From positions 1 to 5,627 of the forward strand of contig JAFGNI010000748.1 in NCBI GenBank assembly GCA_016927095.1: a stretch of 5,627 nucleotides of DNA, written 5' to 3'. The DNA is from Anaerolineae bacterium (GTDB taxonomy: Bacteria; Chloroflexota; Anaerolineae; B4-G1; SLSP01). The notes beneath the pieces were generated by a model. That model was not told where the DNA came from. It did not search any database and worked only from the letters and a program-made list of their open reading frames with translations. Below are positions 1 to 5,627 of this stretch, in pieces. The translations under genes and the position numbers were made by a program. The first letter of the stretch is position 1. Every line of letters starts with the position of its first letter.

Positions 1-29
1 CTCGCAGACTTCTGGCTTCGATCAAACCG

Positions 30-59
30 AACCCGGTGCTCAGCTGAGCACCGGGTTTT
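30..59 (+). terminator. Intrinsic terminator of an upstream gene outside the window
   Basis: Bases 30-57 are a perfect 28-base palindrome: a 12-bp GC-rich stem (30-41 paired with 46-57) closed by an AGCT loop. A TTTT run at 56-59 overlaps the stem end and continues into TTTTC. This is the classic form of a rho-independent terminator read on the plus strand. No plus-strand reading frame has a stop codon between base 1 and the hairpin, so the gene it serves must end left of the window. On the minus strand the hairpin is followed by a poor T tract (CGGTTTGATC). It lies about 40 bases past the racemase stop, so it may also help end that transcript. Confidence 0.88.
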
Positions 60-98
60 CTGTTGCCGTGACCTCCCACAGATGCAAGGGACAGTCCA

Positions 99-791
99 TC
101 ACTGCTCTAGGGCAAACCGCAACGCAGCTTCCGCGTGAAGACGCGTCGTATCAAAAAGCGGAACGCTGACGTCCGAGGGGCTGATCAAGAGCGGGATCTC
201 CGTGCAGCCAAGAATCACACCTTGGGCACCGCGATCGATGAGACGCCCCACAACCTCAACATAGCTATCACGCGAACTCGCGCGGATCTCACCAGCAACC
301 AGTTCATCGTAGATCACACGGTGCACAAGGGCCTGGTCTTCTCCAGAGGGAACCAGCACTTCGATGCCGCGCGGCGCCAACGCAGTCTGGTAGAGGGGAT
401 GGGACATCGTGAACGCCGTTCCCAACAGGCCCACAGTGGTGAAGCCACGCTCCGATATCGCCTCGCCGACGACGTCCAGAAGGCTCAAGACCGGGATGCT
501 GATCGCCGCCCGCACGTCGTCAACGACGATGTGCATTGTGTTCGTCGCGATGACGACGAAGTCTGCCCCAGCCTGTTCCAACCTCTGTGCTGCCTCCGCA
601 AGCCCCGCCGCTACCAGGTCCCATCGGCCCTGGTTTGGCCAGTCGACGTACGGCTGGAAGCTGACACTATAGATGAGGATCTCCGGATAGCCATAGGTAC
701 CATAGCGACGGGTATAGGTACGCGTGATCGTCTCATAATAAGCAACCGTCGACTCGGGGCTCATGCCGCCCAGGATACCGATGCGTCTCAT
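99..791 (-). CDS. Aspartate/glutamate racemase family protein (YgeA / L-DER-like)
   Basis: This is a 230-residue cytosolic amino-acid racemase of the Asp/Glu/hydantoin racemase superfamily, likely interconverting L- and D-aspartate and/or glutamate. The N-terminus MRRIGILGGMSPEST is the family's phosphate-loop-like start. The two half-sites are ATNTMH (82-87), with Thr83 where classical aspartate racemases have Cys, and LGCTE (194-198), with Cys196. No other Cys is present. This Thr/Cys pair matches E. coli YgeA (L-aspartate/glutamate-specific racemase, Thr83/Cys197), whose length is also 230. The start was chosen by family length. An AAAGGAG sits 12 bases upstream of this ATG and only 3 bases upstream of an in-frame ATG at 800, which would add three residues. 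The frame runs open to 962, but that part crosses the promoter and lacks family similarity. The gene is divergent from the copper cluster and no functional link is evident. The family call is firm; substrate is inferred. Confidence 0.9.
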   Translation of the reverse strand: MRRIGILGGMSPESTVAYYETITRTYTRRYGTYGYPEILIYSVSFQPYVDWPNQGRWDLVAAGLAEAAQRLEQAGADFVVIATNTMHIVVDDVRAAISIPVLSLLDVVGEAISERGFTTVGLLGTAFTMSHPLYQTALAPRGIEVLVPSGEDQALVHRVIYDELVAGEIRASSRDSYVEVVGRLIDRGAQGVILGCTEIPLLISPSDVSVPLFDTTRLHAEAALRFALEQ

Positions 792-803
792 CGAGTCCAT
801 CAA

Positions 804-810
804 CTCCTTT
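804..810 (-). promoter_or_regulatory. Ribosome binding site of the racemase gene
   Basis: The minus strand reads AAAGGAG at 810-804. It is followed by ATG at 800 (3-base gap) and an in-frame ATG at 791 (12-base gap). Neither spacing is ideal. The site argues against starts upstream of 810 and leaves a choice of two starts three codons apart. Confidence 0.75.
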
Positions 811-837
811 CTTCGGAACGTTCCGGTCACGCCTGCG

Positions 838-865
838 TTTGTAGCACAGCAGTCAACGCTGTCAA
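838..865 (-). promoter_or_regulatory. Sigma-70-type promoter of the racemase gene
   Basis: On the minus strand a perfect -35 TTGACA (865-860) is followed, after 16 bases, by TACAAA (843-838, 4 of 6 to TATAAT). A TG is placed one base upstream of it (846-845), giving an extended -10 TGnTACAAA. Initiation would fall near 831, leaving a leader of about 40 bases before the ribosome binding site and start. This supports the shorter racemase start, because the in-frame extension up to 962 would lie upstream of the promoter. A short inverted repeat, ACAGC/GCTGT (846-850, 858-862), sits in the spacer and could be an operator; that is only a suggestion. Confidence 0.7.
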
Positions 866-887
866 GATTCCCCTTCTGTGGTAGCAC
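841..887. repeat. Short direct repeat GTAGCAC, 40 bases apart
   Basis: GTAGCAC occurs at 841-847 and 881-887, exactly 40 bases apart (about four helical turns). The first copy overlaps the extended -10 element of the racemase promoter and the second lies upstream of its -35 element. The spacing suits a protein binding two sites on one DNA face. A 7-base match can easily be chance. Confidence 0.25.
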
Positions 888-894
888 GCCTGGA

Positions 895-923
895 TATTTT
901 ACAATATACTTGTATACTATATA
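895..923 (+). promoter_or_regulatory. AT-rich operator/promoter island before copA
   Basis: This is a nearly pure A/T stretch in otherwise GC-rich DNA. It contains the inverted repeat TACAA (900-904), TATAC, TTGTA (910-914), an overlapping dyad TATAC/GTATA (905-909, 912-916), and a candidate -10 TATACT (913-918, 5 of 6 to consensus) facing copA. The best-spaced -35 candidate (CTGGAT, 890-895) is poor, so the promoter may need an activator or a MerR-type geometry. Alternatively, the inverted repeat may be a repressor operator, since its right arm overlaps the -10. The CopY cop box TACAnnTGTA shares the arms but has a shorter spacer. Which regulator acts here cannot be told from the sequence. 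Confidence 0.45.
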
Positions 924-944
924 GGAAGAATCCATAGATGGGAT

Positions 945-962
945 GTGTGCCGCAAGGTGCAC
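945..962 (+). promoter_or_regulatory. GNRA-tetraloop hairpin in the putative copA mRNA leader
   Basis: Bases 945-951 (GTGTGCC) pair with 956-962 (GGTGCAC) to form a 7-bp stem, including two central G-U wobbles, closed by a GCAA tetraloop (952-955). There is no T run after it, so it is not an intrinsic terminator. It lies 14 bases upstream of the copA ribosome binding site and downstream of the candidate promoter. It could stabilise or modulate the mRNA; no function is shown. Confidence 0.35.
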
Positions 963-976
963 TTATAGTAGAGCAT

Positions 977-982
977 AGGTGA
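977..982 (+). promoter_or_regulatory. Ribosome binding site that fixes the copA start
   Basis: AGGTGA at 977-982 stands five bases before ATG at 988. The upstream in-frame GTG at 979 lies inside this site and has no ribosome binding site of its own. The ATG at 988 is therefore preferred. Confidence 0.7.
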
Positions 983-987
983 GTCCA

Positions 988-3498
988 ATGGCAGAAATTG
1001 CGACACCGACCAAAGAACGCAAGCAGCTCGATCTGCCCGTCCAGGGGATGACGTGTGCCTCCTGCGTCAATCACGTCCAGAAGGCCCTGAGCCGGGTAGA
1101 AGGCGTGCAGGACGTCAACGTCAACCTTGCGACTGAGCGCGCGTCACTGTGGTTCGATCCCACCGTGACCACGGATACGCTCGTGCGGGCTGTCCGTGAC
1201 ACGGGCTACGATGTCGCGACGGAGACGATGGATCTCGCCATCGGCGGGATGACCTGTGCCGCATGCGTAGCCCACGTTCAGAAGGCGCTTGGCAAGGTGT
1301 CCGGCGTGGTCGAGGCCAACGTCAACCTGGCGACTGAGAAGGCCAGCGTGACCTTCGTCTCCGGCGCGGCGGGCCTGAGCGACTTCGAAGCGGCTGTGGC
1401 CCGCGCCGGCTATGAGGTGCGCAGACGCGTCGACCAGGATGCCGGAACGAGTCCGCAGGCCCGCGACATCGATGACGAGGCAGAGCAAAAGATGGCGGAA
1501 GCTCGGCGCCGGATGTGGACGGCGTGGGCTTTTACCGCCGCGATCATGGTATGGATGATCCCGGAGATGTTCTTCGGCATCGCCTGGCCCAACATGACGA
1601 TCTTCAACATCGGCATGATCGTGCTGGCGTTGCCGGTGCTCTTCTGGGTGGGACGCAAGACCTACAGCAGCGGCGTGCGCGCCGCGTTGCACGGCTACGC
1701 CAATATGGACACACTGATCACGTTGGGAACCGGCGCATCTCTGTTGACCGGGCCGGCCTCCTTCTTTGCGCCCGTGGCCAACTACGCCGGTGTCTCGGCG
1801 ATGATTATGGCGTTTCACCTCACAGGCCGCTACATCGAGGAGTCAGCCAAGGGCCGGGCCTCGCAGGCCATCCGCAAGCTCCTGGAGCTGGGTGCCAAGA
1901 CGGCGCACATCGACCGCGACGGCACCGAGGTGGAGATCCCCATCGAGAATGTTCGCGTCGGCGACGTGATGGTCGTGCGGCCCGGTGAGAAGGTCCCGAC
2001 CGACGGCGTCGTCGTCTCCGGTGAGAGCGCCGTCGACGAGTCGATGGCAACGGGCGAGTCGATGCCCGTGACGAAGGAACCCGGTGACGAGATCATTGGG
2101 GCTACGGTCAATCAGGAGGGCCTGCTGAAGGTACGCGCGACGCGCATTGGCAAGGACACCTTCTTGGCCCAGGTCATCAAGCTGGTCGAGCACGCACAGG
2201 GAACCAAGGTCCCCATCCAGGCCTTCGCCGACCGCGTCACCGCCGTCTTCGTGCCGATCATCATTGTCATCGCGGTGCTCACCTTTGTCGCTCACCTGGC
2301 CTTCCCGGCGGCGACGCGGTCGCTGACGGCGCTGGGAGATTTCCTACCCTGGGTCAACGCCGATCTGGGCACGCTCACACTGGCGATCGTTTCCATGGTG
2401 GCCGTCTTCGTCATCGCCTGTCCCTGTGCGTTGGGGTTGGCCACGCCCACCGCGCTGATGGTCGGGAGCGGGATGGGTGCCGAACACGGGATCCTGATCC
2501 GCAGTGGCGCCGCCATACAGACGTTGAAGGATGTCCGCCTCGTGATCTTCGACAAGACCGGGACCATCACCAAGGGACGCCCTGAGGTGACAGACATTCA
2601 TCCTGCGCCGGGTACCGGGATTTCTGACGAGGAGCTCCTGCAGTTGACGGCTTCGGTGGAGTCCGGATCGGAGCATCCGCTGGGGCGCGCGATTGTGGAG
2701 AGCGCCAATGCCAAGGGGCTCACCCTCGCAGAACCAGCGATGTTCAGGGCCATACGGGGGATGGGCGTTACCGCTACTGTGGAGGGTAATGAGGTCGTCA
2801 TTGGCTCGCGGCGTTTGATGGCGGAGACTGGCATCTCGACAGAAGCGATCGACACGATCATCGCCGAGCTGGAGGGCAACGGCAAGACCGTGATGCTGAT
2901 CGCAGCCGGCGGTCGCTTGCAGGGTCTCATCGCCGTGGCTGACACACTCAAGGAGGACTCCGCCGACGCAATTGCAGAACTACACAGGCTGGGCGTCAAG
3001 ACCGCTATGATCACCGGGGACAACGCGCGCACCGCCGAAGCCATCGCCCGGCGTGTGGCGATCGACCACGTCGTGGCGGAGGTATTACCCGACGGCAAGG
3101 TGGCTGAAGTGAAGCGGCTGCAGGACCAGTTCGGGATGGTCGCCTTCGTCGGCGACGGCATCAACGACGCACCGGCCCTGACGCAGGCTAACGTCGGCAT
3201 CGCCATCGGCACGGGCACGGATATCGCCATCGAAGCCAGCGATGTGACGCTGGTGCGGGGCGCTCTGACGAGCGTGGTGGAGGCGATCAACCTCAGCCGG
3301 GCTACCTTCAAGAAGATCCGCCAGAACCTCTTCTGGGCCTTCTTCTATAACGTGATCATGGTCCCGCTCGCCGTCGTCGGTTGGATGCACCCGGTGCTTG
3401 CCGAAGCAGCCATGGCCACCAGCTCGATCACCGTCGTGACCAACGCAAACTTGTTGCGCCGTGTCGAAATCAGACCCGAGTACGCGCAGCGCGATTGA
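988..3498 (+). CDS. copA: Cu(+)-exporting P1B-1-type ATPase CopA
   Basis: This is an inner-membrane pump that uses ATP to move Cu(+) (and probably Ag(+)) out of the cytosol. It has 836 residues, close to E. coli CopA (834). Two N-terminal heavy-metal-associated domains carry GMTCASC (20-26) and GMTCAAC (87-93). Eight membrane segments follow from about residue 177. The actuator loop has TGES (355-358). TM6 holds the transport motif CPC (478-480). The catalytic domain has DKTGT with phosphorylated Asp522, the nucleotide-binding SEHP (His563-Pro564), and GDGINDAP (722-729). TM7 Tyr787-Asn788 and TM8 Met809-x-x-Ser812-Ser813 complete the Cu(+)-selective P1B-1 signature and argue against a Zn/Cd or Co pump. 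All catalytic residues are present and the gene looks intact. It is the first gene of the cluster, 18 bases ahead of the DUF3105 gene, and is probably under a copper-responsive promoter in the divergent region. Confidence 0.97.
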   Translation: MAEIATPTKERKQLDLPVQGMTCASCVNHVQKALSRVEGVQDVNVNLATERASLWFDPTVTTDTLVRAVRDTGYDVATETMDLAIGGMTCAACVAHVQKALGKVSGVVEANVNLATEKASVTFVSGAAGLSDFEAAVARAGYEVRRRVDQDAGTSPQARDIDDEAEQKMAEARRRMWTAWAFTAAIMVWMIPEMFFGIAWPNMTIFNIGMIVLALPVLFWVGRKTYSSGVRAALHGYANMDTLITLGTGASLLTGPASFFAPVANYAGVSAMIMAFHLTGRYIEESAKGRASQAIRKLLELGAKTAHIDRDGTEVEIPIENVRVGDVMVVRPGEKVPTDGVVVSGESAVDESMATGESMPVTKEPGDEIIGATVNQEGLLKVRATRIGKDTFLAQVIKLVEHAQGTKVPIQAFADRVTAVFVPIIIVIAVLTFVAHLAFPAATRSLTALGDFLPWVNADLGTLTLAIVSMVAVFVIACPCALGLATPTALMVGSGMGAEHGILIRSGAAIQTLKDVRLVIFDKTGTITKGRPEVTDIHPAPGTGISDEELLQLTASVESGSEHPLGRAIVESANAKGLTLAEPAMFRAIRGMGVTATVEGNEVVIGSRRLMAETGISTEAIDTIIAELEGNGKTVMLIAAGGRLQGLIAVADTLKEDSADAIAELHRLGVKTAMITGDNARTAEAIARRVAIDHVVAEVLPDGKVAEVKRLQDQFGMVAFVGDGINDAPALTQANVGIAIGTGTDIAIEASDVTLVRGALTSVVEAINLSRATFKKIRQNLFWAFFYNVIMVPLAVVGWMHPVLAEAAMATSSITVVTNANLLRRVEIRPEYAQRD
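1117..1338 (+). repeat. Near-identical DNA repeat in the two metal-binding domains of copA
   Basis: Bases 1117-1137 and 1318-1338 match at 20 of 21 positions and encode the same NVNLATE segment in each heavy-metal-associated domain, 67 codons apart. The surrounding protein segments are similar too ([15 protein letters not shown] against [15 protein letters not shown]), while the DNA around them has diverged more. This fits an internal domain duplication or later gene conversion. Confidence 0.6.
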
Positions 3499-3516
3499 GA
3501 GCCGGAGTTCGGAAAG

Positions 3517-4047
3517 ATGACCAAAATACGAAATCGACGCACCGCGCGCCATCGACGGCGTGCACCCAGGGATTGGTTGCCCTTCGCAATCGTTGGGGCT
3601 GCCGTGTTGGTCTTTGGGCTCCTGGTCTTCCAGGCAGCGCGACCTCGACCTGGGATGGCCATGCCTGATTTGGGCAACCAGCACATCGCCTATCCGCAGA
3701 CCGCCGTCTACAACTCGACGCCGCCCACGTCCGGCCCGCACTATGAGAGCTTGGCGCGCTGGGGCATTCACACGGATCCGATCCAAAACGAGCTCCAGGT
3801 CCACAACCTCGAGGACGGTGGGGTGATGGTGCAGTACAACTGCCCGGAGGGATGTCCGGAGCTTGTCAGCCGGCTAGCCGAGATCGTGGAACGTTACGGC
3901 GAGCAAGTCATCCTCGCGCCATACCCCTCCATGGATGCGCGCATCGCGCTGACTGCCTGGCAGCGTCTAGACATACTGGAGGAGTTCGACGAACGGCGCA
4001 TCGTCAGGTTTATTGAGGCCTACCGCGGTCTGGATCACCACGAGTAG
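3517..4047 (+). CDS. Membrane-anchored DUF3105 domain protein of the copper cluster
   Basis: This 176-residue protein has no established function. A very basic N-terminus (1-19) precedes one hydrophobic segment (about 20-40), predicting N-in topology with the C-terminal domain outside the cytoplasmic membrane. The domain shows DUF3105 hallmarks: TPPTSGPH (68-75), a GIHTDPIQNE segment (83-92), and VHNLEDGGVMVQY (95-107). Asp100 stands where I recall many members having His (LEHG). Cys109 and Cys113 lie in NCPEGCPEL. With His56, His75, His85, His96 and a GMAMP stretch (46-50), these are possible metal ligands. The start ATG has GGAG nine bases upstream. The gene follows copA by 18 bases and precedes the multicopper oxidase gene by 26, so it is probably cotranscribed. 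That suggests a role in copper handling outside the cell membrane, which is inference from position only. The family call is fairly sure. Confidence 0.85.
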   Translation: MTKIRNRRTARHRRRAPRDWLPFAIVGAAVLVFGLLVFQAARPRPGMAMPDLGNQHIAYPQTAVYNSTPPTSGPHYESLARWGIHTDPIQNELQVHNLEDGGVMVQYNCPEGCPELVSRLAEIVERYGEQVILAPYPSMDARIALTAWQRLDILEEFDERRIVRFIEAYRGLDHHE

Positions 4048-4060
4048 TGGATAGGTAGCC

Positions 4061-4066
4061 GAGGAG
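4061..4066 (+). promoter_or_regulatory. Ribosome binding site supporting a GTG start of the multicopper oxidase
   Basis: GAGGAG at 4061-4066 lies seven bases before GTG at 4074, an ideal spacing. It supports the GTG start, and the start in turn leaves the twin-arginine signal intact. Confidence 0.8.
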
Positions 4067-4073
4067 ATACGTT

Positions 4074-5618
4074 GTGACTTACGAGAGAAGGAAAGACTCA
4101 CCTCGCATCAGCCGCCGTGACTTCCTGCGCTTCGCGGGCGCCGGATTGGGCGCTCTTGCGGTTGGCAGCATCGCTAGCGGCCTCTCAGGATGCACGGTGC
4201 CCGCGCTTGGGCGCAGGACTAGCGCCAGTGCAGAGGAGGACAGCGGCCCCTTCGAGCCGGACACGGAGATCAACCTGAGGGCGGTGCGCGACGAGGTAGC
4301 CATCCTACCCGGCGCACCGACTAAGGTCTGGCGCTTTGTAGCCGACGTGGTAAGGGGGGCGGAGAGCACTGTCCGGCCCCTCCCCAACGCGTATCTAGGC
4401 CCGATCCTCTCTTTTACCCGGGGCGAGCGGGTGCGCATCAACTTCACCAACCGGCTCGAAGAACCCACTATCGTCCATTGGCACGGTCTCCACATCCCAG
4501 AGGCCGCGGACGGTCACCCTCGGCTTGCGATCGATCCTGGGGAATCCTATGTCTATGAGTTCACGGTATTGGACCGGGCGGGCACCTATTGGTACCACCC
4601 GCATCCTCATGGGCGCACAGGGCCCCAGGTCTACAACGGCCTAGCCGGGCTTGTCCTCGTTGCTGATCCCGAGTCGTCCCCGGCGGGCCTACCGACCGGC
4701 GACTATGACATTCCCCTCGTCATTCAGGACAGGACCTTCACGAGTGACAATCAACTGGCTTATCTGGACCGGCAGATGCCTGGCCGGATGATGGGGTTCC
4801 TGGGCGATCGCGTGCTGGTCAACGGGCAGCCGGATTTCGAGCTTCCGGTTAAAGCGCGACCCTACCGGCTGCGGATTCTCAACGGGTCCAACGCGCGCAT
4901 CTACAAACTGGCCTGGCAGGACGGCAGGGCGCTGACCGTCATCGGCACCGATGGGGGATTGCTGGGGCGAGCGACGGTCCGTCCCTATGTCACGCTGTCG
5001 CCGGGCGAAAGGGTCGAGCTCTGGGCCGATTTCGGCGATGATGCGGTAGGGTCGCAGCTGACGCTGGAGAGCCAGCGTTTCCCAGGCAGTCAGGCCTTCC
5101 CCGTGATGAAGGTCGTGGTCGAAGAGGCCACGGAGGAGGGCGAGCCGCTTCCAGAGCAGCTCAGCGACATCGTATGGCACGCGGCGTCAGACGCCGTGAA
5201 CCGCCGGCACCCCCGCACCTTCGACATGGATATGCGACAGATGACCTGGCTTCTCAACGGACGCACATTCGAGATGAACGATGTTGCCAAGAACGAGGTT
5301 GTGCGCCTGGGTGACCTGGAGGTCTGGGAGTTCGTCAACGAGAGCCCCCGCATGGCGATGGCGCACCCGATGCACGTCCACAACGTACAGTTTCAGGTGA
5401 TCGAACGGCAGGTCCTGGCGGCATACGCTGATCAACACGCCACGCTCGCTGAAGGCTTCGTCGACACGGGCTGGAAGGACACGGTGTTGGTCATGCCCGG
5501 TGAACGGGTCAAGGTCCTGCTGAAGTTCGAGCATTATGTGGGTCTTTACCTCTACCACTGCCACAATCTAGAGCACGAAGATATGGGGATGATGCGCAAT
5601 TACCGCATACGGGCGTAG
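4074..5618 (+). CDS. Tat-exported multicopper oxidase (CueO/laccase-like), possible lipoprotein
   Basis: This 514-residue, three-cupredoxin-domain oxidase probably oxidises Cu(+) or phenolic substrates with O2 outside the membrane. It begins with a twin-arginine signal, SRRDFL (13-18), and a hydrophobic stretch (20-37) ending in a lipobox-like LSGC (37-40), so Cys40 may be lipid-modified. All four copper-binding blocks are present: HWHG (His135, His137), WYHPHPHG (His175, His177), HPMHVH (His431, His434, His436) and HCHNLEHEDMGMM (His495, Cys496, His497, His501, axial Met506). The type 1, 2 and 3 copper sites are therefore complete. The C-terminal block closely resembles CueO. There is no long Met-rich insert like that of E. 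coli CueO; scattered Met residues at 385, 387, 390 and 401 might serve. The gene is third in the cluster with CopA, which favours cuprous oxidase over a general laccase. No terminator is seen in the nine remaining bases. Confidence 0.93.
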   Translation: MTYERRKDSPRISRRDFLRFAGAGLGALAVGSIASGLSGCTVPALGRRTSASAEEDSGPFEPDTEINLRAVRDEVAILPGAPTKVWRFVADVVRGAESTVRPLPNAYLGPILSFTRGERVRINFTNRLEEPTIVHWHGLHIPEAADGHPRLAIDPGESYVYEFTVLDRAGTYWYHPHPHGRTGPQVYNGLAGLVLVADPESSPAGLPTGDYDIPLVIQDRTFTSDNQLAYLDRQMPGRMMGFLGDRVLVNGQPDFELPVKARPYRLRILNGSNARIYKLAWQDGRALTVIGTDGGLLGRATVRPYVTLSPGERVELWADFGDDAVGSQLTLESQRFPGSQAFPVMKVVVEEATEEGEPLPEQLSDIVWHAASDAVNRRHPRTFDMDMRQMTWLLNGRTFEMNDVAKNEVVRLGDLEVWEFVNESPRMAMAHPMHVHNVQFQVIERQVLAAYADQHATLAEGFVDTGWKDTVLVMPGERVKVLLKFEHYVGLYLYHCHNLEHEDMGMMRNYRIRA

Positions 5619-5627
5619 ACGCGCGCA

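Noticed and set aside
14..30. TTCGATC, resembling a tRNA T-loop, near the left edge
   Set aside because: The flanks do not pair into a five-base T stem, there is no CCA or acceptor stem, and the nearby hairpin is explained as a terminator.
135..884. A 249-codon open frame on the plus strand opposite the racemase gene
   Set aside because: It mirrors a well-recognised racemase on the other strand. Its translation is rich in Arg, Asp and His with no family resemblance, and it crosses the racemase promoter.
792..962. N-terminal extension of the racemase frame up to 962
   Set aside because: The family start is MRRIGILGG, a ribosome binding site lies at 804-810, and the -35/-10 promoter lies inside the extension. 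The extension has no family similarity.
964..969. TATAGT as a -10 element for copA
   Set aside because: Initiation would fall at or within the copA ribosome binding site, and no -35 element is found at proper spacing.
979..987. GTG at 979 as the copA start
   Set aside because: The codon lies inside the AGGTGA ribosome binding site for ATG at 988 and has no good site of its own.
2598..3311. Long minus-strand open frames inside copA (also 3085-3804)
   Set aside because: They are antisense shadows of a GC-rich gene with complete P-type ATPase motifs. They show no recognisable domains or ribosome binding sites.
4074..5618. Copper nitrite reductase or two-domain laccase for the oxidase
   Set aside because: The 514-residue length, three cupredoxin regions and the full HxH, HxH, HxxHxH and HCHxxxH set match three-domain multicopper oxidases.

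Overview
The window looks like a stretch of chromosome from a GC-rich bacterium. Codon use is GC-rich throughout. The protein styles, including a twin-arginine multicopper oxidase with a lipobox and a DUF3105 protein next to CopA, suggest Chloroflexota (Thermomicrobia-like) or a similar lineage. That placement is a guess from sequence style and is not proven here.

Layout: (1) 1-98 holds a strong intrinsic terminator for a gene lying left of the window; no end of that gene is visible. (2) 99-791, minus strand, is a 230-residue aspartate/glutamate racemase-family enzyme of the single-cysteine (YgeA / L-DER) type. (3) 792-987 is a divergent control region. It has a good minus-strand promoter for the racemase, an AT-rich island with overlapping dyads and a possible -10 element facing the copper genes, and a GNRA-tetraloop hairpin in the putative copA leader. 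(4) 988-3498, 3517-4047 and 4074-5618, plus strand, form a tight three-gene cluster with gaps of 18 and 26 bases: a Cu(+)-exporting P1B-1 ATPase (CopA), a single-span membrane-anchored DUF3105 protein, and a Tat-exported, probably lipid-anchored CueO/laccase-like multicopper oxidase.

How the genes may work together: CopA would pump cytosolic Cu(+) out of the cell. The multicopper oxidase, on the outer face of the membrane, could oxidise Cu(+) to the less membrane-permeant Cu(2+). The DUF3105 protein between them has its C-terminal domain on the same face, with several His and two Cys residues, and is a candidate partner for handling copper there. This role is inferred from gene position and residue content. 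No copper regulator (CsoR, CueR, CopY) or CopZ chaperone is encoded in the window. The cluster may continue past the right edge, since no terminator is seen after the oxidase.

The least described element is the DUF3105 protein as a member of a copper export and oxidation operon. The other genes belong to well-known families.
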